Positions 29,449 through 37,876 are shown, counted from the first letter of the stretch. The stretch: DNA of 64,000 bases from Gammaproteobacteria bacterium (GCA_026398815.1 JAPLSA010000014.1:1-64000), one strand, 5' to 3'. Notes: generated from the sequence alone by a model not told the origin. Made by a program: numbers and translations.

Positions 29449-29757
29449 TCAGCGCGACTTCCTGAAGCGGTCGCTGCCGATCAGAACCCAGAGACCGACG
29501 ACCAGCCCGGTCAGCGCAGCAGCACCGACGCCGGCCAGACCGAGAACCGGACGTTCGAGCGACAACAGCCCGAACGTGGCCGTCGTCACCGGCAACAGGA
29601 ACAGGCGGTTGCCGGCCCAGCGATTCAGGGCCGCGAGATCGCCGATGTCAGTCGGGTCGACACCGTTGAGCACTCGCCGTGGTCCGGCGAATCGCACCGC
29701 GATGGCAAGCATCGCCAGCAGCGGGGTGACCAGCAGCAGGACTCCGAAAACCGCCAT
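29449..29757 (-). CDS. Small integral membrane protein (hypothetical)
   Basis: A 102-aa protein starting at the ATG at 29757 (MAVFGVLLLVTPLLAMLAIAVRF), giving three predicted transmembrane segments with a polar loop (NGVDPTDIGDLAALNRWAGNR) between the first and second. The longer track ORF would extend back into the end of the M1 peptidase gene and reads as non-protein. It begins 11 bp after the M1 peptidase stop, so it is probably the second gene of that transcript. I do not recognise the family. Confidence 0.7.
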   Translation of the reverse strand: MAVFGVLLLVTPLLAMLAIAVRFAGPRRVLNGVDPTDIGDLAALNRWAGNRLFLLPVTTATFGLLSLERPVLGLAGVGAAALTGLVVGLWVLIGSDRFRKSR

Positions 29758-29767
29758 CGCGCGCGCC

Positions 29768-31642
29768 TCAATTGCCCTTGAGAATCCGCTCCACCGCCTG
29801 CTGCGCGATCGGGTGATAGCCCGAGCCCAGCTTCGCGAAGAGCGCCCGCGCCTGGACACGGCCGGCATCGGTGGTGGCCAGCGCCCGGTAGATCGGGCTG
29901 ATCAGTTTCATGCGGCCGACCCGGCCGAGGTACTCGGTCATCGCCGGCTGCACCATCGCCACCTGGCCGCTGCCGACGGCCAGCGCATACCAGTGGCTGG
30001 CGATGATCGCGTTGCCGCTGCCGGTCAGCTTGAAGGCAGCATCCAGTTCCTTGAGCTGCGCAGCGGTGACGGTCTTCGGGAAGCCTTCGAAGAAGTGCTC
30101 CCACTGATGCACGGTCCACTGGCCGGCGCCCATCGCGGTGATCGGCGTCTGGCCGGCCAGCCAGCGATCGCGCGCGGCATCGACCTCGGTCAGTCCGTCG
30201 GACACCGCATAGACGGCATCGGCCGGCAGTGCCGGCTGCGACACCCAGGCGTCGATCTGCGCCGGAGTCACCACGCCCGGCCTGGTCTTGAGCAGCCGCT
30301 CGTCGAGATAGGCCAGGAACTGCTCGCTGGTCGCGCTCTGGAACGCGTGGCTGTCAAACCAGCCGCGCAGGAAGGCATCGAAGGCTTCGCGACCGAATTT
30401 CGATTCCAGATAGACGAGGAACAGCGCGCCGCGCTGGTAGGGAATGCTGCTGAATACTTCGTCGGGATCGCGTGACGGAAAGCCGCGCTTGAGCTTGCGA
30501 TCTTCATCGGAGGCCGCCTGCGCCAGCGCCTCGCGCAGCTCGGCCACGCCGATCACCCGCTCCATGTCGCCGCGCGCCTTGCCGAACTGCGCTTCGGTCA
30601 GCCGGAAGGTCAGGTACTCGGTGAAGCCCTCGTTGAGCCAGAAGTCTTCCCAGGTGGCATTGGTGACGAGATTTCCCGACCAGCTGTGGGCCAGCTCGTG
30701 GGCGATCAGCGACACCAGCTGACGATCGCCGGTGATGATGGTTGGCGTGACGAAGGTCAGCCGCGGGTTTTCCATGCCGCCGTACGGGAAGCTCGGCGGC
30801 AGCACCAGCAGGTCGTAGCGGCCCCAGCGGTACGGGCCAAACAGCTTTTCGCACAGCGCGACGGTGGTTTCGGTGTCGGCGAATTCCCAGGCGGCGGCCT
30901 TCAAGGTCGCCGGCTCGGCGTAGACGCCGGTACGCGGCCCGGTGCTCTGGAAGGCGAGATCGCCGACCGCGATCGCGATCAGGTAGCTCGGGATCGGCTG
31001 CGGCATCTTGAACGTCCAGTAGCCGGCGGCGTCCGGCGCGTCCGACATCTCCGCGCTCATCACCGCGCGCAGGCCTTTCGGCGTCTTCACCCGCGCCTCG
31101 TAGGTGGTGCGCACGGCCGGCGAATCCTGCAGCGGAATCCAGCTGCGGGCGTGGATTGCCTCCGACTGCGAGAACAGGAACGGCTGTTTCTTGCCGGCGG
31201 TCTGCGCGCCTTTCAGCCATTGCAGGCCGAACGCTTCCGGCCGCGTCGCGTAGCGGATGCGGACGCGGGTGGCCTGCGGCGGCAAGGTCACCGTCAGCGC
31301 CTGGCCAAGCACGGCATCGTTGTCGCCCAGCACGAAGCGCGTGGCGGTCCAGACCTTGCCATCGACGCTGGCCTCGGCGGCCTGCACGTCCAGCGCGCGG
31401 CTGTCGAGCACCAGACGATCGGCATCGGCCTTCAGCCGCTCGAAGCGGATTTCCACGCGCCCCTTCAGCCGCGAGGTCGCGAAGTCGACGTCGAGATCGA
31501 GCGCCAGATGGGTGCTGCGCACCTCGTTGCTGTTGGCGTGGGAATGCGGGTCGACGACCTCGCCGGCCAGTACGGGATTCAGCATCGTCGAGACACCCAG
31601 GGTCAGGGCTGCGCCGGCAGCACGAAGGAAGGCGATGGACAT
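29768..31642 (-). CDS. M1-family zinc metallopeptidase (aminopeptidase), secreted
   Basis: A 624-aa peptidase with an N-terminal signal peptide (MSIAFLRAAGAALTLGVSTM, cleavage probably after VLAG). The catalytic zinc site is HELAHSWSGN followed by NEGFTEY, the standard HExxH-x18-E pattern. The exopeptidase region resembles the GAMEN motif in the form GGMENPRL. The C-terminal ~150 residues form a helical domain like that of leukotriene-A4-hydrolase-type members. Probably periplasmic protein or peptide degradation. Divergent from the DUF885-like lipoprotein gene. Confidence 0.93.
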   Translation of the reverse strand: MSIAFLRAAGAALTLGVSTMLNPVLAGEVVDPHSHANSNEVRSTHLALDLDVDFATSRLKGRVEIRFERLKADADRLVLDSRALDVQAAEASVDGKVWTATRFVLGDNDAVLGQALTVTLPPQATRVRIRYATRPEAFGLQWLKGAQTAGKKQPFLFSQSEAIHARSWIPLQDSPAVRTTYEARVKTPKGLRAVMSAEMSDAPDAAGYWTFKMPQPIPSYLIAIAVGDLAFQSTGPRTGVYAEPATLKAAAWEFADTETTVALCEKLFGPYRWGRYDLLVLPPSFPYGGMENPRLTFVTPTIITGDRQLVSLIAHELAHSWSGNLVTNATWEDFWLNEGFTEYLTFRLTEAQFGKARGDMERVIGVAELREALAQAASDEDRKLKRGFPSRDPDEVFSSIPYQRGALFLVYLESKFGREAFDAFLRGWFDSHAFQSATSEQFLAYLDERLLKTRPGVVTPAQIDAWVSQPALPADAVYAVSDGLTEVDAARDRWLAGQTPITAMGAGQWTVHQWEHFFEGFPKTVTAAQLKELDAAFKLTGSGNAIIASHWYALAVGSGQVAMVQPAMTEYLGRVGRMKLISPIYRALATTDAGRVQARALFAKLGSGYHPIAQQAVERILKGN

Positions 31643-31711
31643 GAGGGTTTACGCGGATTCGGGGACCGGACGATGATACGAAAGTCCCCGCCTGACCCTT
31701 TCCATCGCCCG

Positions 31712-33337
31712 ATGCGTCCTGCCATCCGAACGCTGCTGCTGTGCAGCGCCCTGCTGGCCGCCAGTGCCTGCAGCCATCTTCCCTTTCGCGGCGCGGACAG
31801 CGCCGCCGCCCGGTCGGACACCCGCGTGATGACGCTCAACGAGATTGGCGAGCAGTACCTGCGGCTGGTGCTGGCGCTGGGCGAGCACGATGCCGACCTG
31901 GTCGACGCCTATTACGGCCCGGCCACGCTGCGCGACGAGGTGCGCCGGCAGGCGCTGAGCCCGGCGCAGATCGAGCAGGCCGCGCAAAAGCTGCTGGCGG
32001 CCGTGGACGGTGCCGACAGCCCGCAGTTCCAGACCCGGCCGGAAAAGGTCGGCCTGCGGCGCAGCTATCTGGTCAAGCAACTGGCGGCACTCGTGGCCCG
32101 CGCGCAGATGCTGCAGGGCACGCGCTTCAGCTTCGACGACGAGGCCCGCGCGCTGTACGACAGCGTGGCGCCGCACTACCAGGAAGCCGACTTCGCGCCG
32201 ATCCTGGCGCGGATCGAAAAGCGGCTGCCGATCGAGAAAGGCGACGCCGGGCGCACGCTGGCCGAGCGCTACAACCGCTATCTCGACCGCTACGCGGTGC
32301 CGGCGGCGAAGCTCGAAAAGGTCATGGAACTGGCGCTGGACGAGGCCCGCACGCGCAGCTATCAGCACCTGCCGATGCCGATCGGCGAGCACGTCGAACT
32401 GGCTCTGGTCAGCGGCAAACCGTGGAGCGCCTACAACTGGTACCAGGGCCGGCTGCAGAGCCGCATCGAGATCAATACCGAGCTGCCGATTCCGGTGGCG
32501 CGCGTCATCGAACTGGCCGCGCACGAGGGCTATCCGGGCCACCACGTCTACAACGCGCTGCTGGAGAATGGCCTGGTGATCGGCGAGCAATGGCCGGAGT
32601 TCACCGTCTACGCGCTGTTCTCGCCGCAATCCCTGATCGCCGAAGGCACGGCCGATTTCGGTGTCGGCCTCGCCTTCCCCGGCAAGGAGCTGCTGGCCTT
32701 CACCCGCCAGCTGTTCAAGGCCGCTGGGTTCAAGCCGGCCGAGGCGGCGCGCTATCTGGAAATCGTCGAAGCCGCGCAGGCGCTGAAGCCGGCCGGCATC
32801 GAAGCCGCACGGCGCTATCTGGACGGCGCCACCAACGCCGAGGACACCGTGGCCTGGATGCAGCGCTTCCTGCTGTATTCCCCGGAGCGCGCCGCGCAGC
32901 GCCTGAAGTTCATCGAGAAGTACCGCGCCTACATCATCAACTACAGCTGGGGCGAGGCGCTGGTGCGCGGCCATGTCGAACGGCACGGCAATGCCAGGGC
33001 CGGATCGCCGGAACAATGGCAGCAGTTCTTCCAGCTGATCTCGATGCCGCGCACGCCGTCGATGCTGCTGGCGGAACCGCTGGCCAACGCGGCCACGGCC
33101 GGCCAGCCGCAACCGAAGTCGAAGCCGAAACCCAAGGCGGCCGACGTCAACGACCTCGCCGACTTCGATCGCTACATCGCCACCCGGCCGACCGTGGCCG
33201 CGTTCCAGCAGCGCTATCCCAAGGTATTCGTGGTGCTGCCCGGCTCCATCGCCACCCGCGAGTTCCGCCACGACCGCAGCCGCTATTTCGTGGAACTGGA
33301 CCCACAGGGACGCATCATCGCCGGCCACTTCGGCTGA
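31712..33337 (+). CDS. DUF885-related peptidase-like lipoprotein
   Basis: A 541-aa envelope protein. The track ORF (883 aa) runs back antisense through the M1 gene. The ATG at 31712 gives a lipoprotein signal peptide with lipobox ASAC. An alternative ATG at 31673 would precede it by 13 residues. The motif HEGYPGHH near residue 270 matches the HEAxPGHH zinc-site pattern of the DUF885 family, thought to be metallopeptidases. A second acidic motif, EGTADFG, follows about 40 residues later. The C-terminus ends with a ~70-residue segment after a Lys/Pro linker. Substrate unknown. Confidence 0.82.
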   Translation: MRPAIRTLLLCSALLAASACSHLPFRGADSAAARSDTRVMTLNEIGEQYLRLVLALGEHDADLVDAYYGPATLRDEVRRQALSPAQIEQAAQKLLAAVDGADSPQFQTRPEKVGLRRSYLVKQLAALVARAQMLQGTRFSFDDEARALYDSVAPHYQEADFAPILARIEKRLPIEKGDAGRTLAERYNRYLDRYAVPAAKLEKVMELALDEARTRSYQHLPMPIGEHVELALVSGKPWSAYNWYQGRLQSRIEINTELPIPVARVIELAAHEGYPGHHVYNALLENGLVIGEQWPEFTVYALFSPQSLIAEGTADFGVGLAFPGKELLAFTRQLFKAAGFKPAEAARYLEIVEAAQALKPAGIEAARRYLDGATNAEDTVAWMQRFLLYSPERAAQRLKFIEKYRAYIINYSWGEALVRGHVERHGNARAGSPEQWQQFFQLISMPRTPSMLLAEPLANAATAGQPQPKSKPKPKAADVNDLADFDRYIATRPTVAAFQQRYPKVFVVLPGSIATREFRHDRSRYFVELDPQGRIIAGHFG

Positions 33338-33343
33338 CGCCGC

Positions 33344-33874
33344 GTGGCCTCACCGGTCACCAGCCTGCCGCCACGCGAACCGCCGGCCGGGCACGCCCGC
33401 ATCCTGATCCTGGGCTCGATGCCCGGCGTCGCCTCGCTGACCGCGCAGCAGTACTACGCCCACCCGCGCAACCGCTTCTGGCCATTGATGCACGCGCTAT
33501 TCGGCGTGCCGCTAGATGTCGGTTACGACACCCGCGTGACCGCGCTGAATATGGCCGGCGTCGCGCTATGGGACGTGCTGCACCGCTGCGAACGCCCCGG
33601 CAGCCTCGACAGCCGCATCGTGCGCGGCACCGAAGTGCCGAACGACATCGCCGGCCTGCTGGCGCGGCACCCAGCGCTGGAGGTCATTGCGCTGAATGGC
33701 GGCGCGGCGCGGGACGCGTTCCGGCAATCGGTGGCACCGGCACTCGGCGCCCGGCTCGACGCTATCCGCGTGCTGGCGATGCCGTCGACCAGTCCGGCGA
33801 ATGCGGCGGTGGGGTTGGCGGTGCTTCAGAGTCGCTGGGCTGGGTTGCTAGGCCCGTGCGTGGGTGGCGGGTGA
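33344..33874 (+). CDS. DNA-deoxyinosine glycosylase / uracil-DNA glycosylase superfamily protein
   Basis: A 176-aa protein of the hypoxanthine-DNA glycosylase branch (family 6) of the UDG superfamily, which removes deaminated bases. It shows the family start ILILGSMPGVASL, the PRNRFWPLM segment, GVALWDVLHRCERPGSLD, and the closing MPSTSPANAA loop. It begins with GTG, 6 bp after the preceding gene. The identification is by motif pattern and the exact base specificity is inferred. Confidence 0.88.
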   Translation: MASPVTSLPPREPPAGHARILILGSMPGVASLTAQQYYAHPRNRFWPLMHALFGVPLDVGYDTRVTALNMAGVALWDVLHRCERPGSLDSRIVRGTEVPNDIAGLLARHPALEVIALNGGAARDAFRQSVAPALGARLDAIRVLAMPSTSPANAAVGLAVLQSRWAGLLGPCVGGG

Positions 33875-34104
33875 GCTGCGAGCGTGGAGCTGCGCCATTC
33901 AACGACGTGCTCGGGCGATTGAATGCACGGGCATCGCGGGCTTATCGTGCGTGCGTGAAGCCGGGCGGCTTCTTTTCCGAATCCGAGCTCGTCCGTGCCG
34001 GACCACGTTATCCAGCAGTGTTATCGGGCGCCTTTGCTCAATAACACTCCGTTTTATTCGGCGATTTTGATAGCTAATTCAAGTTAGGCCTCACGAAATT
34101 ACCC
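33875..34104. other. Lower-GC intergenic stretch ending in an integron-type core site
   Basis: 230 bp without a credible gene. GC content falls sharply towards its right end. It contains TGTTAT...ATAACA around 34018-34045, a CCG-ttttatt-CGG mini-hairpin, and ends with GTTAGGC at 34083-34089, which fits the GTTRRRY attC/attI core consensus. A GCTCAAT about 50 bp upstream is only a poor match for the partner RYYYAAC. Promoter elements for the next ORF are likely here but not identified. Confidence 0.4.
34084..34094 (+). repeat. Left arm of an 11-bp inverted repeat flanking the nuclease-like ORF
   Basis: TTAGGCCTCAC, the exact reverse complement of GTGAGGCCTAA at 34950-34960. Together with the preceding G it includes GTTAGGC. 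The arms bracket a single ORF with unusual base composition, as the ends of an integron gene cassette would. Confidence 0.5.
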
Positions 34105-34953
34105 ATGAGTACCGCCACCATCTCCGAGCCTATCTCCGGTCTAAAGCTATATCAGCAGCGAGCCCGCAAGGCGCTTCCCTTGCTTGTACGTCAGGCGGAA
34201 GCGGGCAACACGATCTACTACTCTGAGCTGGCTGCCGAACTCGGGATGCCGAATCCTAGGAATCTGAATTTCGTCCTCGGAAGCATCGGTCAAACTCTTG
34301 AGAACCTCTCGAAGGCTTGGAAGGCCCCCATACCTCCAATTCAATGCGTTGTAGTCAATAGAGCCACCGGCCTCCCTGGCGAGGGTATTGGTTGGTTCCT
34401 CGTCAAAAAAGAAGACTTCGTGGCACTGCCGCGCGAACAGCAGGAGGCCGTCGTCAGCGCGCATCTTGAAAGGATCTTCGCCTACCCGTTCTGGGCAAAG
34501 GTCCTTAGCTCTCTATCGCTTGTCCCCTCCCCGGCGCTCATCACCAAGGTCGAAATGCCAAATTTCGGTGGCTCTGGTGAAGGCCCTGAGCACAAGAAGC
34601 TCAAAGAGTACGTGGCCAAGCACCCCGAGTTGGTTGGACTTCAACCAACGGCTACTCCAGGTCGAACTGAAGATCCGCTGCTATCAGGAGACTCGCTGGA
34701 TGTCTCGTTCTGCCAGGGAAGGCGCTGGATAGCAGTTGAGGTGAAGTCACGTATCTCCAAGCAGTTGGATGTCCAACGCGGACTCTTTCAATGCGTCAAA
34801 TATCGTGCAGTTATGAAAGCCCAGACCCGAGCTCTCGGCACGAATCTGCACGTTCGAGCTGTCCTCATCCTCGGGGGTAATTTCCCCAAGGGCCTGCTGC
34901 CACTCAAGAACATGCTCGGAGTAGAAGTCATCGACCGAGTTGTCGCGCAGTGA
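34105..34953 (+). CDS. PD-(D/E)XK nuclease-like protein on a cassette-like segment
   Basis: A 282-aa protein of unknown specific function. The N-terminal ~110 residues look like a DNA-binding region (ARKALPLLVRQAEAGNTIYY, then a helical segment, then IQCVVVNRATGLPGEG). The C-terminal half carries the likely nuclease core: Asp199 in SLDVSF, then Glu212-Val-Lys214 in WIAVEVKS, the D-x12-ExK spacing of the restriction-endonuclease fold. The last strand-helix elements are RAVLILGGN and GVEVIDRV. Base and codon use are less GC-rich than its neighbours, with frequent T/A third positions, suggesting transfer. It stands alone, with no methylase or toxin partner. A defence or mobile-cassette role is inference. 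Confidence 0.7.
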   Translation: MSTATISEPISGLKLYQQRARKALPLLVRQAEAGNTIYYSELAAELGMPNPRNLNFVLGSIGQTLENLSKAWKAPIPPIQCVVVNRATGLPGEGIGWFLVKKEDFVALPREQQEAVVSAHLERIFAYPFWAKVLSSLSLVPSPALITKVEMPNFGGSGEGPEHKKLKEYVAKHPELVGLQPTATPGRTEDPLLSGDSLDVSFCQGRRWIAVEVKSRISKQLDVQRGLFQCVKYRAVMKAQTRALGTNLHVRAVLILGGNFPKGLLPLKNMLGVEVIDRVVAQ

Positions 34954-34974
34954 GGCCTAATCCTTCGCTCAAAG
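34950..34974 (+). repeat. Right arm of the inverted repeat with attC-like left half
   Basis: GTGAGGCCTAA overlaps the stop codon of the nuclease-like ORF. It continues as GCCTAAT-cc-TTCGCTCAAAG, which resembles the start of an attC site (RYYYAAC followed by TTCGTTCAAGC in classical cassettes), with T for C at the last core position. No GTTRRRY partner is found before the phzF-like gene, so a complete attC is not present. Confidence 0.4.
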
Positions 34975-35045
34975 CGCCCTCAAAGGCATATCACTTGGGC
35001 CGCTGCGGTCAGTGACGTAGCGTGCGCTACCACCCGCCCCCGCCC

Positions 35046-35930
35046 ATGCTCGCCTTCCACACCCTCGACGTCTTCACCGAAACCCGCTTCGGCGGCAATC
35101 CGCTGGCCGTGGTGCTGGATGCCGATGGCCTGAACACGCGGCAGATGCAGACCATCGCGCGCGAATTCAATTTGTCGGAAACGGTGTTCGTGCTGCGGCC
35201 GACGCGGGCGGAAGCGCTCTGCCGGCTGCGCATCTTCACGCCGGATGTGGAGTTGCCGTTTGCCGGGCATCCGACCGTCGGCACGGCCTGCCTGCTGGCC
35301 AAACTGGGGCTGGCGCCGCAGGGTGAGGATGTACGCTTCGTGCTGGAGGAGAACGTCGGCCCGGTGCCGGTGCGGGTGCAGCGCGAGGCGGGTCGTGCGC
35401 CTTACGCGGAGCTGACCACGGCGGTGCTGCCGCAGCGCGGGCAGGAACCGTGGCCGTCGAACGCGGTGATCGCGGCGATGCTGGGGCTGAGCGAGGCGGA
35501 CATTGGCGAGGTGGCCACGGTGAGCTGCGGCGTGCCGTACCTGCTGGTACCGCTGCGGACGCCGGAACTGCTGGCGGGCATCGAAATGAACGTGGCGCTG
35601 TGGCGCGAGCATCTGCACGGCCGCTGGGCGCATCACGTCTATGTGACGGCGCAGGGTTACGAGGGCGAGATCCGCGCGCGGATGTTCGCGCCGGGCTCCG
35701 GGGTGATCGAGGACCCGGCGACCGGCTCGGCGGCGGTGGCGCTGGCCGGGCGGATGGCGCTGGAGTCGACGATCGAGAACGGCACGCTGCGCGCGGTGAT
35801 CCACCAGGGGCTGGAGATGGGTCGGCCGAGCGTGCTGCACATCGAGGCCGATCGCGTGGGCGGGGCGGTGAGCGCCGTCCGGGTCGGTGGCCACAGCGTG
35901 GCGGTGCTGTCGGGCAGCCTGCGGGTCTGA
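35046..35930 (+). CDS. PhzF-family isomerase/epimerase-like protein
   Basis: A 294-aa protein of the diaminopimelate-epimerase-like PhzF fold. The start at 35046 (MLAFHTLDVFTETRFGGNPLAV) matches the family N-terminus. The catalytic Glu is in NLSETVFV (about residue 45). Conserved segments FTPDVELPFAGHPTVGTA, and FAPGSGVIEDPATGSAAVALA near the C-terminus, are intact. There are no other phenazine genes, so this is one of the many stand-alone PhzF homologues whose substrate is unknown. Confidence 0.9.
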   Translation: MLAFHTLDVFTETRFGGNPLAVVLDADGLNTRQMQTIAREFNLSETVFVLRPTRAEALCRLRIFTPDVELPFAGHPTVGTACLLAKLGLAPQGEDVRFVLEENVGPVPVRVQREAGRAPYAELTTAVLPQRGQEPWPSNAVIAAMLGLSEADIGEVATVSCGVPYLLVPLRTPELLAGIEMNVALWREHLHGRWAHHVYVTAQGYEGEIRARMFAPGSGVIEDPATGSAAVALAGRMALESTIENGTLRAVIHQGLEMGRPSVLHIEADRVGGAVSAVRVGGHSVAVLSGSLRV

Positions 35931-36027
35931 GCGCGGCCGCTGTCACCAAGGCGCGCATAGGCCGCCGCTATACTCCGGCGACACCCGAGCATCAGGCGTC
36001 GGGACCCCGCTCACGGAGATGCACGCG

Positions 36028-36546
36028 ATGACCGATTCATTCCGCCGCCTTGCCCGGCTGGACGAGGAGTTCCCCGGCCTGCTGGCAGCGTTCAAGCCAG
36101 CACTGAAGGGCTTGATTCCGGACGACATCAACTTCACCGAGGATTCCTACGACGAGCTGTTCATCATCCTCGCGATCGCTGCGTACTACGCGCGCGATCC
36201 GAAGCTGCGCAAGCAATCAGCGAACCGCACCGGCGGCAATCCGAAGCTGGTCAGCGTGGTGATGGACGAAGGCCCGCAGGACAAGGATCTGGCGCTGGTC
36301 GACCGCATTCTCGACCGCATTGCGCCGTATGTGCCGGTGGGCGTGCTGCTGGACTCGCTGAAGACCATGCGCGCCAACCAGGACGAGTTGTTCAAGGCTT
36401 ACCACCAGGGCATCGAGCGGATCACGTCCGACCTGTTCCGGATCGCCGCCGGCTTCGCGCCGAACACCGCCTGCCCGGCGGCGCTGGTCAAGTGGGCGTC
36501 GGGCCCTCTGCGCGCCGAGATCTACGAGCAGCTGCACAAGAACTGA
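36028..36546 (+). CDS. Conserved-looking hypothetical protein (172 aa)
   Basis: The start at 36028 (MTDSFRRLARLDEEFPGLLAAFKPALKG) has GGAG about 9 nt upstream; ATG 36019 is the alternative. The track's longer ORF enters the 3' end of the phzF-like gene. The protein is soluble, mostly helical and acidic, with a central VVMDEGPQDKDLALVDRILDRIA and two cysteines only near residue 150. No domain recognised. A TATACT hexamer at 35969 may be its -10. A strong terminator follows. Confidence 0.7.
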   Translation: MTDSFRRLARLDEEFPGLLAAFKPALKGLIPDDINFTEDSYDELFIILAIAAYYARDPKLRKQSANRTGGNPKLVSVVMDEGPQDKDLALVDRILDRIAPYVPVGVLLDSLKTMRANQDELFKAYHQGIERITSDLFRIAAGFAPNTACPAALVKWASGPLRAEIYEQLHKN

Positions 36547-36563
36547 TCGCGGCAGCCGACACG

Positions 36564-36604
36564 AAAAAGCGGCTGGTCATCTGGAATGACCAGCCGCTTT
36601 TTTT
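36564..36604. terminator. Bidirectional Rho-independent terminator
   Basis: AAAAAGCGGCTGGTCAT and ATGACCAGCCGCTTTTT form a 17-bp stem around a 5-nt loop, followed by more T residues. It lies between two convergent genes (172-aa hypothetical and alanine-rich protein) and can serve both. Confidence 0.9.
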
Positions 36605-36652
36605 GGCGCGGGTCGCCGCCCGAAGCAGCGCCCGCGCAGTTCCGCTAGTAGC

Positions 36653-37300
36653 TTACTGACCGCCCTTGGCGCCGGCTTCGACGTTGACGGAGGCATCGAC
36701 CTTGGCGTTGGCGGCGTTCGCCGCCGCGCCGGTGGCGGCGTGGACGCCAGCACCCGCCGCACCGCCAGCCGCGTGAACCGTCGACCCGACCGCCGCCTTG
36801 GTGCCGACCGCCGCATCCTTCGCGACACCGGCGCCGGCCTTCGCCGTGTTGCCCACCGCACCAGCAGTGCCCTTGACGGCATCGCCGGCAACGCCAGCCG
36901 TACCCTTCACGGCGCCGCCGACAGCACCTGCGGTGCCCTTCACGGCCTTGCCGAGACCCAGGCCGAGACCAACGCCGGCCTTCGCGCCCGCCTTGCCCGC
37001 TTCGACGCCGGCAGCGGCATCAGCCTTGGCGTCGACAGCCGCCTGGCTGGCTGCGGCGGCATCCGCCTGCCCGGCGGCAGCGGCCTTGCCTGCGGCGGCG
37101 TCAGCCTTGAGCCTGGCATCGGCGGCAGCGGCGCCTTCGGCATCCAGCTTGGCCCGGGCGGCAGCATCGACATTGGTATTCAGTGCGCCGGCATTGACGC
37201 CCACGCCGGCACCGACATCGAGACCGCGCGCCAGCGACGGGCCGGCAGCGGCAGTGAGCAGGGTGGCGAGGATCGCGGCGGGGATCAGTTTGCGGTTCAT
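36653..37300 (-). CDS. Secreted alanine/glycine-rich protein with 11-residue repeats
   Basis: A 215-aa protein with a clear signal peptide (MNRKLIPAAILATLLTAAAG, cleavage near LARG). The mature part is almost entirely Ala, Gly, Lys, Val, Asp and Thr. Residues 119-151 contain three 11-residue copies of AVKGTAGxxGx, and related AAVGTKAAVGST text continues after. The period and hydrophilic bias recall LEA-like or hydrophilin proteins, but the units are richer in Gly. No enzyme motif. Likely a secreted or periplasmic disordered/stress-related protein; that is inference. The 177-bp gap to the divergent SnoaL gene should hold its promoter. Confidence 0.75.
   Translation of the reverse strand: MNRKLIPAAILATLLTAAAGPSLARGLDVGAGVGVNAGALNTNVDAAARAKLDAEGAAAADARLKADAAAGKAAAAGQADAAAASQAAVDAKADAAAGVEAGKAGAKAGVGLGLGLGKAVKGTAGAVGGAVKGTAGVAGDAVKGTAGAVGNTAKAGAGVAKDAAVGTKAAVGSTVHAAGGAAGAGVHAATGAAANAANAKVDASVNVEAGAKGGQ
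36848..36946 (-). repeat. Three tandem 33-bp coding repeats
   Basis: Codes for AVKGTAG-based 11-residue units at residues 119-129, 130-140 and 141-151 of the alanine-rich protein. Copies of the DNA word for KGTAG recur at 33-bp spacing, so expansion by slippage or unequal recombination is likely. Confidence 0.7.
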
Positions 37301-37477
37301 CGGATGACTCCAAACGTGGGACCAACTGCTGAAGAGAGCGTCGGCATGGCCTTGCTGGCCTGAATTCGACCCGCGCAGAATGCATCAGCTTGTCTGAACG
37401 CGTCATGAATGCGGCGTCAGGCCTGAGTGGCCGTCCGACGTCCGATTTCCCTGCCCTCCTCCTCTCTCCTCCCGACC

Positions 37478-37876
37478 ATGCCGCCGATCCCGGAAATGCC
37501 CGTGAATCCCGACAGCGCCCGACGCTGGGCCGAGCACTGGATCGCCGCGTGGAATGCGCGCGACGTTGAGGCCGTGCTGGCGCTGTTCGCCGACGAGTGC
37601 CGGTTTCGCAGCCCCAAGGCAGCGACCCTCACCGGCCGCGGAACGGTGTCGGGAAAGGCGGCATTGCGCGATTACTGGACGCGTGCGGTCGCTGCGATCA
37701 GCCATCTTCACTTCGAGCTCGAGTCGGCGCACTGGGATGGTCACAGCCGGACACTGCTGATCCGTTATCTCGCGCGCCTGGGCGGACCAGCCGTGATCGC
37801 CGCAGAGGTATTCGACTTCGCTCCGGACGGCCGCGTGCTGCGCGGCACGGCACTGTATGGCGCGGCGGCCGACTGA
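37478..37876 (+). CDS. SnoaL/NTF2-like protein
   Basis: A 132-aa protein of the NTF2-like alpha+beta barrel superfamily: RRWAEHWIAAWNARDVEAVLALFADECRF at the start, then TVSGKAALRDYWTRAV, and three closing strands. This is the pattern of the nuclear-transport-factor-2/SnoaL-like family. Starts at 37478 (MPPIPEM) and 37496 (MPVNPD) are both possible; neither has a strong ribosome site. No ligand can be assigned. It overlaps the next gene by 20 bp. Confidence 0.82.
   Translation: MPPIPEMPVNPDSARRWAEHWIAAWNARDVEAVLALFADECRFRSPKAATLTGRGTVSGKAALRDYWTRAVAAISHLHFELESAHWDGHSRTLLIRYLARLGGPAVIAAEVFDFAPDGRVLRGTALYGAAAD

Noticed and set aside
30686-31711. N-terminal extension of the DUF885-like ORF
   Set aside because: It is the antisense of the M1 peptidase gene; a lipoprotein signal peptide begins at 31712.
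31741-34044. 767-aa + strand ORF
   Set aside because: Arg/Pro/Gly-rich frame shadow of the DUF885-like and glycosylase genes.
33864-34070. 68-aa ORF before the nuclease-like gene
   Set aside because: No coding character and it crosses the lower-GC cassette-border region.
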